Assembly: GCA_024195265.1 (NCBI GenBank)
Contig: JAJLRJ010000005.1
Coordinates: 17,345,536-17,409,535, forward strand
Length of the DNA: 64,000 nucleotides
Source: Dendrophyllia cribrosa
Lineage: Eukaryota > Cnidaria > Anthozoa > Scleractinia > Dendrophylliidae
Direction of reading: 5' to 3'
A program made the translations under genes and the position numbers. This document shows, in pieces, positions 1 through 12,100 of this stretch. Within the stretch, counting starts at the first letter, position 1; every line of letters begins with the position of its first letter. The notes under the pieces are model-generated. The model saw nothing but the letters and a program-made list of their open reading frames with translations. It did not search any database and was not told where the DNA came from.

Positions 1-125
1 CACTTCTCAGTCATAATTCGCGCCATAACAGCAAAAATTCCCGTTCTACTGATTCTACAAAAGCCTTTATCCTGACTGCACGAAACTAACGAATTTATCC
101 AATAAGCGCTACAGCTTGTCTAGTG

Positions 126-3100
126 TTATGATTTTCCTTGACCGAGGTTAAAAATAATGGATCGAAGATTTAGTGCGAGGAACGCATTTTGAGGATCACA
201 AGTCCGTAACATTTCTTGCACAATCGGAGAAATCTGGAAAGCTTCAAAGTATCGTCGATTGGATCTGTAGAACGAAAGAATATTAAACGTTAAAAGATTC
301 ACTTTATTATTTAACACTTTCACTCCACAGAGGGGCCATGCAGAATCAAACTTCAAGAAAAAGATCTCAAATATAAACAGCATCTTCGAAAAGTATTAAC
401 CCTGCAATTAACTAGCATACCAACCAGGGACGGGGGAGAGGGGGAGGGGGGACTAGTAACACCCTAAGTCGCTTCACAAAATAACCTCCGGAAGAGTAGT
501 CCACTAGGGTTATAAGTAAAAAATGCAAAACAAAAAAGAGGAAAGAGGTGGCCTGCCCGGCTTACCAACTAGCAAGCTTTGCTTGCCAGCTAATTTGGGT
601 TTTGCACGAGTGTTTCATGCGAACGTCGAAGCGACGAGTAATTTCTAGCTTTACTGTTCACATAGACGCAAACAACACTCGCACGAAACCCACACAGGAG
701 GGACTAGTCACAGGCTGAAGAGAGGCAGTATTTATGGTAGTGTTGTGTGTTAGTCCTAGTGCTGATGGATAGGTTTAGCAAGAGTGGCACCTACCACTCA
801 CAGGAGCCAAAAGTCGGGTTTTAACTTGCAAAACCTGTCTAACGAGTTTTAAACTAATGTCTTGTTGGCATAAACCTCACAGATCCAAATCCTTTACAAT
901 CACTGTTAACTGCTAATAAGGATCACTTTATGACCTCCAAAATGCGCGCCAAAATTTGCTTTGCTTTGTTATATTTACTTGATTTTCGAAAGCCTCTGCA
1001 AAACAATGCTCAGCTTTTCCAGTATTTTGGGGTCCAGTCCTTTGTGTTGAAGAAGATTAACGGCCGTCCTAAACCACAGCTCATTTGAACAACTGTCCAG
1101 GAATGCGGCAGTGAACGCTGCAAAAAAGATAAACACAACAGTTATCCAGAGACCGTACGCTTTGGAATGACAGTGAGCTCCGAATTTAAACACGTGACTT
1201 ACGTGAATCAACCGACATCAGCAGCATCACATCCACAGCGCTACCGAGCAGAGCCTGGTAACAAGAAAAGCACATTTGATTGGCTAAGAAGATCACAGAC
1301 CTTTTCCTGGAAATGGAGAATCGAGTGATCAAATGGACTTTACTTATACGTTCGTTGCGGCTCTGTGGACAACAATGCATTTATGACGTTTGAAATTTAA
1401 CACACAATGTAACCTCTACTTTGGGACACCTCCATTAAGGTGGCTGAACACAGTTTCACTATACCTATGCGTCATTCATTGTCATTTTAAAACCACTAAC
1501 GTCTGGGCGCCCAAAATTGGCGAGGCATACGATTAAGCAACAAACTATATATTTTGATATTTTTGTTGAGCTTTTAGGGTGTTGCCATGGCAACACGCTG
1601 GAATGAAAATCAGCCTGCAATATTTGGTTTCTTTTATTTTCAGAAAATCTAGTCATTAGATTTTGTTCATCATTTGTCTCCAGTAAACTCGTAAAAATAT
1701 TCGCATGTTAACACTGGTCTCATGTAATTTTGACAGAGGGATCTTCCGTAATTTGTGGTTTAATATGTTTGTGTTTTGTAAAAATCTCCTCTGTTAGATT
1801 TCAAATTTTTGATGGCAGGTGAGTTCGGCATATTCGGAACTATTATTGTGCCAAATTTCGTGAAATTCTAATGAGTACTTTTCTAGAAATCAGCACGTTT
1901 CCGAGGAAAGTCGCTAAAACATCCAGTCACAATTTTTTGGTCAACTGCGCATGCGTTGCATTTGACTGGGTTCTCGATCCAAAGACAAAAACGACCAAAA
2001 AGGCAGTGTATTTCTTCAATGGTTCTATATATTATCTATTGATTCAACAAACATTTTTACGAACAACAAATTGTTTGATTTTAAGACGAAAAACAACACT
2101 TTCGCGATCCACGCTGAGCAAAAGAAAATGATCGCTGAACAGGCGCCACGTTTGTTTTTCTCAAAACTCTGCGCGCGCTGACTCACGTAAGCAGCTGAAA
2201 TTGAAGAGCGCGCGCAAACTGTGTTCAGCCATCTTAACGGGACACTTCTCCTGGTCCGGTCGGCAAAACCCTCATATAATCTTTGTAATTATCACCTCTG
2301 TTTTAGGGACACCTCTATTAAGGGGACACTTCTCCTGGTCCGGCCGGCAAAACCCTCATATAATCTTTGTAATTATCACCTCTGTTTTAGGGACACCGCT
2401 ATTAAGGGGACACTTCTCCTGGTCCAGCCGGCAAAACCCTCATATAATCTTTGTAATTATCACCTCTGTTTTAGGGACACCTCTATTAAGGGGACACTTC
2501 TCCTGATCCGGCCGGTGAAACCCTCATATAATCTTTGTAATTATCACCTCTGTTTTAGGGACACCTCTATTAAGGGGACACTTCTCCTGGTCCAGCCGGC
2601 AAAACCCTCATATAATCTTTGTAATTATCACCTCTGTTTTAGGGACACCTCTATTAAGGGGACACTTCTCCTGATCCGGCCGGTGAAACCCTCATATAAT
2701 CTTTGTAATTATCACCTCTGTTTTAGGGACACCTCTATTAAGGGGACACTTCTCCTGGTCCGGCCGGCAAAACCCTCATATAATCTTTGTAATTATCACC
2801 TCTGTTTTAGGGACACCTCTATTAAGGGGACACTTCTCCTGGTCTGGCCGGCAAAACCCTCATATAATCTTTGTAATTATCACCTCTGTTTTAGGGACAC
2901 CTCTATTAAGGGGACACTTCTCCTGGTCCGGCCGGCAAAACCCTCATATAATCTTTGTAATTATCACCTCTGTTTTAGGGACACCTCTATTAAGGGGACA
3001 CTTCTCCTGGTCTGGCCGGCAAAACCCTCATATAATCTTTGTAATTATCACCTCTGTTTTAGGGACACCTCTATTAAGGGGACACTTCTCCTGGTCCGGC

Positions 3101-6100
3101 CGGCAAAACCCTCATATAATCTTTGTAATTATCACCTCTGTTTTAGGGACACCTCTATTAAGGGGACACTTCTCCTGGTCCCGGCCGGCAAAACCCTCAT
3201 ATAATCTTTGTAATTATCACCTCTGTTTTAGGGATACCTCTATTAAGGGGACACTTCTCCTGGTCCCGGCCAGCAAAACCCTCATATAATCTTTGTAATT
3301 ATCACCTCTGTTTTAGGGACACCTCTATTAAGGGGACACTTCTCCTGATCCGGCCGGTGAAACCCTCATATAATCTTTGTAATTATCACCTCTGTTTTAG
3401 GGACACCTCTATTAAGGGGACACTTCTCCTGGTCCGGCCGGCAAAACCCTCATATAATCTTTGTAATTATCACCTCTGTTTTAGGGACACCTCTATTAAG
3501 GGGACACTTCTCCTGGTCCGGCCGGCAAAACCCTCATATAATCTTTGTAATTATCACCTCTGTTTTAGGGACACCTCTATTAAGGGGACACTTCTCCTGG
3601 TCCCGGCCGGCAAAACCCTCATATAATCTTTGTAATTATCACCTCTGTTTTAGGGATACCTCTTTTAAGGGGACACTTCTCCTGGTCCCGGCCAGCAAAA
3701 CCCTCATATAATCTTTGTAATTATAACCTCTGTTTTAGGGACACCTCTATTAAGGGGACACTTCTCCTGGTCCCGGCCAGCAAAACCCTCATATTATCTT
3801 TGTAATTATCACCTCTATTAAAGGGACACCTCTATCAAGGGGACACTTCTCCTGGTCGTGGCTGGCAAAACCCTCATATAATCTTTGTAATTATCACCCT
3901 TATTAAAGGGACACCTCCATTAAGGGGACACTTCTCCTGGTCCCGGCCAGCAAAACCCTCATATAATCTTTGTAATTATCACCCTTATTAAAGGGACACC
4001 TCTATCAAGGAGACACTTTTCCTGTTCCCGGCCGGCAAAAAAACTCACATAATCTTTGTAGTTATCACCTTTATAAAAGGGACACCTATATTAAGGGGAC
4101 ACTTTTCCTGTTCCTGGCCGACAAAACACTCATATAATCTTTGTAATTATCACCTTTATTAAAGGAACACACCTATATTAAGGGGACACTTCTCCTGGTC
4201 CCAGCTGGCAAGACACTTGTATAACATTGAGTTTGTAATTATCACCTCTATTAAAGGGACACCTCTATAAAGGGGACACTTAAATAGAAGTTACCCTGTA
4301 TAACCCACTATGTGATAACCTCTTAATTTGGATTCAAATGCCATCTTTTTCTTGTCATTGGGGAGGCAACTATTTGCACAATAATTCTTCTCTTCTGCAT
4401 AAATCTTAAATTACATACCTTTTGTATAGGCTTCATGTAAGATAGCACCACATTTCCACCCTCATATGTCAGAAAAATCTGCTTGCCCTGTTGTAAAAAA
4501 TACCATTATTTTGTTAGTAACAATAACTATAAAACTATTATAATTGTCAGTAACAATCATTACACTTTTCAATTGGTCAAAAACTATTTACTGTAACCCT
4601 ATGCCTATGGAAATATAAAAATAAATATTTTTACCGTTTATTTCAAAACAGAAATAGGACAATTCTTTTTTCTAGTTTTCATGACACTCTGTAACGGTAA
4701 AGGTGAAGTAGCACACGAGTCACTGGTGGTCCACACGGGCGGGGCTTAACCCGGTTTATGTAGCACGAGACAAATAGGAATATTGCTAGTCCCCCTTGGA
4801 TTGGATGCTAGTCCATCACAGGGTTACCTTCTGCATTATATCGCCAGAGCCCATTCAGACAATGTGTCTGCCAACTCACCACATCATCTTTTAAGTTAGT
4901 CTTCAGGACATCAAAGACTTGAGCCAAGTAATCAACTACAAAAAACGTGGCAAGTAACACTATTAAAATCGTTCTTACACTCTCTCCATAAAGCACAACT
5001 TTTCAGGGATTATTTGCTTGGAACAAAGTAAAGTTGTTGTTCTAAAAATGTTTTCCTGCACGTTTTCCCACGCTTTGCACCATGCGCAAACATCATGTGA
5101 CAAATACAAATTTAGTTTTTGGTCCAGAACAATTAATGATTGAAATAGTTTAACATCACATATTATAAACATTACCTCGACCAGTAATTTTAAGGCAGCT
5201 ATTAACGATTATCTCCTTACCTAAGTTAGACTAATTATAAATAAATAAATAAATAAATCAGGTAGATTTAGATGCTTCTCTTCCTGCACTTTCCATCAGT
5301 TGTTATCAAATGCTTACTGTCCTGTCAATTTTACAACAATCATTGAAAAACCAAAATATCTCAGACTATAGTTCTGACCTCGAGAGAGCGTCTTGAGAAT
5401 GATGAGTGATGACAGAATTCTGACTGCGATGTTAGGGCTGTGGAAATATATATCAACTTTGTTTCTCTCGCTTTTTGGAGTAGCTCCTTCTTCAGCAACC
5501 TTTGTTACCTGAAAAAATGAATTGGACATTCTTCCAACCAGTTCTTTGAGATATTTTTGGAAACCAGTAAGCAGAATTTAAAAGCTGATGTTAGGAATAA
5601 AGTGGATTTTAATCACCTGTGGTTTGTAAAGCTCTTCGCCGATGTGACGTAATGTAGAAGCTAGAGCAGTTCTCTGACATTTAAAACAAAAACATGAACA
5701 TGAATAAAGAAAAATATGTGTGTACTATGGATGGAATATATGAGTAAAATTTGTGATCAGGGATGCTATCAACTTATGCAATTGAAAAGAGACCTGAAAA
5801 AAAAATCAGGCTTGAACAGATTTGAACCCATGACCTTGTGACTAACGGTGCGATGCTCTATCTACTGAGCTATCAAACCAACTGAACAGCTGCAGCTGCT
5901 GGTCAATTGACTCACAACCAATCCACAGGCCTACCAACCCTTTATTTGAGTGCTGTTTGGTGCTTTCAATATGACATAGAAACCCTCATGAATATTAACA
6001 CATTATTTTTCTTTGTTGTTCACTGTGTTTGTTTTGGTGATTTGAAGCTTATGTTTCAAGCCAATAATGACATGGTTGTACATACAGGTACTGCTGTAAA

Positions 6101-9100
6101 TACCTGTCATGTCTGTTTCATTAAACACAACACTTCAGTAGGAGAACTGTACATGTGGCTGCTGTATGTGCGTGTAAAATGAGTCGTACACGCAATTAGC
6201 ACACGCACCTTACGTGCATATAAAGTGCTTCTGTAAATACCTGTTATCCTTTGTTCCATAAACAAAACATTCTTACTGTAAACATGGCTATGGTACATAT
6301 GTGTAAAATGAGTCTTGTACATGCATGTAGTACACATACTTTACATGAATATTAAGCACTACTGTAAATACCTGTGACCCTTGCACTGTCTGTTCCATAA
6401 ACACAACACTCCAGTAAGTGAACTGTAAACATGGCTGTTGTACGCGAGGATTAATGCTTGGTAGAGAGTTAAGTATATCCGACATACCTGGTAAAATCTG
6501 CCAAGAAAACACAACAAAGCACAGCATGAGCATTTTTTAGCAACGATGTTTGTCTGTATACCAACTTGAAATAGAGCTGATTTGGAGCAATTAAGACCTA
6601 AAAGACAAGTCACTATTTAACATAGCTTAATTGACCAAGTTCTTCAATATTATAAAGCTTGCAAAACAAAGTTTTGTGGCAAAACAACTTTTTACCTCTA
6701 CTCATTTCTAACAGACTTACTTTTAAACACTTTTCATGCACAATAGCTGAAGGGAAGTCAAGTTGCTGCTCTTGTAGCCTTCCTTGAGGCGAGTCCTGAA
6801 AGGTTGGCATCTTCTGAAGATGAGATTCTGAAGTCCACTCCAGCAACACTGCCAACACTTCAAACAGACCAGAAAAATTCACCTGGAAAATAATCAATGG
6901 TGAGGTAAAAAATGTAGCATTTTTACAAGTGACTCAACACACCAGTACCTATCACTGATTACAGAGTTGAAAATTAGCACTTACCTGCTTGCTAATGCAA
7001 GTCTAAGTACAAATCATACATCACTTGCTGGATGGCAAGTAGGATTTTCACTTCAAAGTTGAATAATTTAATACCTCTTTTGGGTGAGTGAAAACTAGCC
7101 TAGATGGCTGCCGAATGTTCTGAGAATTTAGTTTCCAGCCCCGTGATTATAGTAACGGCATAAGAAAATTTGCTTAAGTGTGAAACAATACCTTGTTTTG
7201 AGAAAAGGACACTGACTTAGTCGACGTCTCTGAAAGAAAAAAATGACAGTGTTCTTAATGAATGTGTTTTACAAAAAAGGCATAAGCTAACCTAGCTATA
7301 CTTCAGTTTGGACTCATTGAGCTGAACTCTGCACATGCAGGGGTAGAGGAGGGGGGGGATGTAGGTAAAAGGGGAATTCCCACATAACCATGTTAAGGGG
7401 TTCACCTCACTTTACATTTCATGGCCTGGTACTGCTTAGAGTAATAAAATCTATAATGACCCCTGTGTTTAAGTTATCCCTGCCAGTGCCTTTTAGGGTA
7501 TGGCATCAAAACTATTGGTCAGAAAAAATTCCCTAAGATAGAGACAGCAAGCACACCTTCTTTTCCATGTAAAGGGATCTTGTTATTTCTTGTTTTTTCA
7601 AACTGCTTATCATCTGGCTTGGTATTCCTTTGTAAAATCTCATTCTTTCTCTGGTGGTAAATTAGGGCCACAAGTTTATCAGTAATTATATTCACTGGCA
7701 TTTGTGTAACCCTGTTTAAATAAAGTTTATTATTATTATTGTTATTATTATTGTTATTATTATTATGTTATTATTATTATTATTATTGTTATTATTATTA
7801 TTTATTATTATTATTATTATTATTGTTAAATGATAATAAAGTGGTTGTATTATTATTAAATTATTATTATTATTGTTATTATTATTATTATTATTATTGT
7901 TATTATTATTATTAAGTGAGACAGCATGATCTTATGATATAATCAAATTAAAAATATTTTATTACAAATGTATTAATTGTATGTTATATATTTTTGCAAG
8001 TTGATATTTCACAACCATTATGAACTGATCAAATTTTTTATGCAACTAACCTGTAAATTAGCAAGTCTGTGTTGCACACTCAGAGCCTGTGTTTCTAGTT
8101 TTCTGTTTTGTTGTTCTAAATCAGTGATCTGAGATGAAAAAATGTACAGAAATCAATGCAAAGACCTGCATGCAAGGCTTCCCATGCAGTGTTTGTTTGC
8201 TGGTTAAGTTGTACAGTCAACACCTGGTATTAAATGGATATCTTTTGAGAGCAGGATTTATTGTCCATAACAAAGAGGGCCTATAAACAGAAGATGATAC
8301 ACGGCTGTATAAAGATATGAAATTTCTCTTCCAGTGTTCAACCCAATATCGAGTTGAACACAAGAAGATCTCCAAACAACCATGCATTATTTTGTTTATC
8401 ATATAAACAACACTAATTCAAAGTTTTAAACAATTTTGCAAAGATTTCTGAAGATTTTCAAAACTTCTCCAAATACTGTCTGAAGGTTGTATGAAGTTTT
8501 GCCATCATTTTCTGAAATATTTTGTAGATTACAGAAGATTTCCAAAGATGTCCAAAGATTTATGAGGAAGATCTGTAGATGTGTCCATTAAATACAAACA
8601 CCTTTAAGCTCAGATTTTACCCTAGACTGCTAAAACCATCTCTTTTCAGTCAGTTGAGCGGGCGAGCTTATCATGTAAACAAGCTCGGTGAGACTGGAGT
8701 GAGCGAATGAGCCAAGGGAAAGCTCGCATTACTTTTGCTTGCTCAGTCAATCATCGATCGCACATTTGCCAGCCCGCTCGACTATCCAGAAAGGGACTGC
8801 TAACAGTCTAATTTTGCCCAAAAGCAATTAACATCTCACTGTGCAACAATTAGAAAAATTGCCACAAGCCTCTTAATGTGAATTCATAGTTTTATTACGT
8901 ACCTCTAATATAATTTCACATTTTTAAGAAAAATTGTTGATGGAGTACAATCAGAAGAAATATTAATAATATTTTTAAGCAATATAATTTAAATGAACAT
9001 TGATGTTAACACATTATGGTTCATATCTTTTAATAAAAAATGTCAATGTTACCTGTTTTTTCAGTGAATCATTTGCTGTCTTTATTGTGTCAAATGAATC

Positions 9101-12100
9101 TTTCATCCGCTTGAGTTCTCTTGTTTTCTTGTTAATTAAATCTTCAAGTTCCACAAGTTTGCTTTCATATTTCTGTTTATTTAAAAAGATTAACTCAGAA
9201 GGAAAACAAATGTACAGAAAAAAAGGCAATTGTGAGCAACTGCTAACAAAACATTTAATAATTATATAAAATTCAGGTTCCATACAAAATAGAGGTGTTA
9301 GTAGTTTTTTACATAAAATTAAGGTTGCATTAGCATTTTGAACTTGACAATGCTGTAGCAGCTGTTGTAGGACAATATAGTAACACTGAACCTTTATGTA
9401 CGGGGCACAGGGTGAAGGAACACTGGACTAAAGAGGTGGATTTCGAACTGAACCCCATTTAATATTTTATATTCTTAAAATAAAATAAGAAGACTTACAT
9501 GTATATAGTGCATATATCACATGTCTCATGGCGCTTTACATACACTTATTAGAATGAGATCGGACGTCAGCTTATGAAGGCACCTCAGGCGGCCGCTATC
9601 AGTCCATTGTTGATCTCATCTCTCCCACCCCACCATAAACAATGTATGACACTGAGGGTGGTCACAGCCAGGGTTTTGTTATGTCCTCAGTGGTTCTTTT
9701 ACGTCCCCAACGGAGACGGGACCGCCATTTCTATGTGGTCATCCCATCCATGTGAAGGACTAACCATTTGCAGATGTCATAGCAAAGGCAACACCTATGT
9801 CTTCAGTTATTATAAGACCCTGAGTGTTGGTCTGGCCAGGATTAGAACCCGCAACCTCCCACTCTGCAGAGTGCCGCTCTATCAACTGAGCTAACCAGGA
9901 GGCGGTTTTAAGAAGGAGGAAAACACAAAAATTTCACCTCAGCAACAGCTTGGCAGCGATTCTGTACTTCTTCTGTCACAACTCTGTCTATAATAATGTC
10001 TGTTGTCTGACTAAGCTTTTCTGCATCTCGTAGAGCTTTCTCTCGTTCACGTAGCTGAACTTCACGTTTGTGAAGAGTTTCACTTTCTCTCTGTGGTAAG
10101 TCAATATAAAGGGCATCGCATCTCAATAATAATCCTTATAAACATTTCAGTAAAAAACAATTTTTTAACCCATTCACACCTGAGGATTTTTACGGTTTTG
10201 AGTGATTTTCTGCATACACACGCCCCATAGGATTTCGTGACTGCATATTTGGAGTTACCATTGAAAGTGCTGCTGTTCTAAAACACTGAAGGCTCGAGTT
10301 TACTGGAAACGTCATTGTGACGATCTCATTTTGCTCGCTTGATTTGCAATAAAGGGTCCAATATGAATTATCTACGATTTTTGGTAAGTTCACAGCCATT
10401 TTTCATCTTTAGTAGCTGCCTGGTGAGCATCATTAAGCTTGGAGGTAGTTCAGAGTCCACTTCTCAATGAAGCGAGTTAGTTGTTGTACTTCGTTTGCGA
10501 ATTTGGCTCGTTGCTCGTTGAACTGGAAAAATGGCCGCCTGGAAACGAAGCAGCTTTGGGACTCGACTCTGGATGAATTTCTCGACCTACTGCGGCATAT
10601 TTTGGAAGTTGCGACCACAGGAGAACACAACAAGCGCGAAATTTCGGCGGTGGGTCGGAGTGGCTGTGGACTTAGTATAAATATGAAATGTGTGCGGAAA
10701 GAAACGAACGCTGTCAAAATTCTTGGCCATTTCCCAGCATGCAGTGCGGTGGTGATATTGAAAATTGAGGCAAGGTCAGTATGCATTAGAACGAGAGGCT
10801 AGAGCTCAGCCCGAGCAACGAATAAGAGCAAAAAAATTCACTGCTAAGCTAGGACTAGGACTGAATTTTGCTGTGAATGTTGATTTTTGGGTTTGCCATG
10901 ATGATTTGAATAAAAAAAACTAAAGGCAAAAAACGAGATTTTTGTTGTTTTTCATTGACGTTTAAACGGTAATTTTTGTATTGTCCAAATTCAAACGCTG
11001 ATATTCTGCAAAAATCGCTGACTTTTTTGTGTTTATTGGGTATCTCAATTTGAAAGACTTTCTAGTCAATGCTCACAACTGCTAGTTAAGGCAATGTTCG
11101 CACGATTGAGAAAGTTACAATTTTTTAAAGCAGTGGAGTCTTGTACGGGCGGTTACGGGCGGTTCAGGTGTCAATGGGTTAATACTGAGAATGTGTTTGG
11201 TCAATGAAAATTTATTATGTGACATCACTATTTATAATTATTATATCGGATCCACACTCAATCGAATTGAAACACACAGTAAAAAGAACAATTCTTAGTT
11301 CCTTTTGAATGTTGTACAAGGTGTTGTTATTTTCAATAATTGCAATTATTGCATCATGGCCAAACTCCAAAGTAAGAAAGTTTTTTAAAGCGAAATAATA
11401 TCGATTTTATTCCAAACAGTAAACAAACAAAGTCAGAAACCACCAAACCGTAAATGCAATGTATTTAACTAGCACACTTGCAGATATCAGATTACATACA
11501 ATGCACGTAAAAGTAAAGTGAATGGGTGCAGGATGTCAAGGCAGGCAAAGAAATCTTCAAACGAAAGTAAGTCAAGACTTGGTGTTACGGTGTTATAAAG
11601 CGAGAAGAAAGGAGAGAAGTTTTCTATTTTTTTATCAGCTGATTTTTTCCCTGCTTTTCCCGGCAAATTTTAGCTGTTGAAAACCTTGCAGTAGCCGGCA
11701 ACCCCGCTTTAACCGGTACTATTTTCCATTGGGGATGATTGATTCGTGGAAAGGAATAGTAGATAAAGGAGCATGGTAAGAGGAGTAGAAAGTGTCACAA
11801 AACCAGTTCAGTAAATTTTGCCTGCCATGATCTTATTATCCAATTAGCAGCTCATCATTATTTTTCGCCTGCCAAACCTGAAATCTTGTCTTAACAGCTA
11901 ACCTGCAGCATGGTGTTAATTTTCATCAGTTCCCTGTGGATTCTTTTTACTTTGTCTTCCTCTAAATGATCCTGCACCTTAAAATCAATAACAAACTGTT
12001 ATCATAGGATTCCAAACTAATGACTCCAAAAAAGTTATGGTAACTTTGGAATCTTTCTGGCAATCCTTGTCAAAAGTACTGACCATCCCAAACATACATG

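Noticed and set aside
2201..3626. Long repetitive open frames (up to 327 codons) on the plus strand
   Set aside because: They are the translation of the 84-bp minisatellite (28 codons per unit), antisense to CCDC138 and inside its intron.
5808..5886. Functional tRNA gene on the minus strand (also at about 9836-9902 and 46070-46140)
   Set aside because: A and B boxes are present, but acceptor stems do not pair and SINE bodies or tails follow; called SINE heads instead.
10433..10802. Overlapping 111- and 117-codon frames on opposite strands
   Set aside because: No domain, no splice context, and they lie inside a CCDC138 intron.
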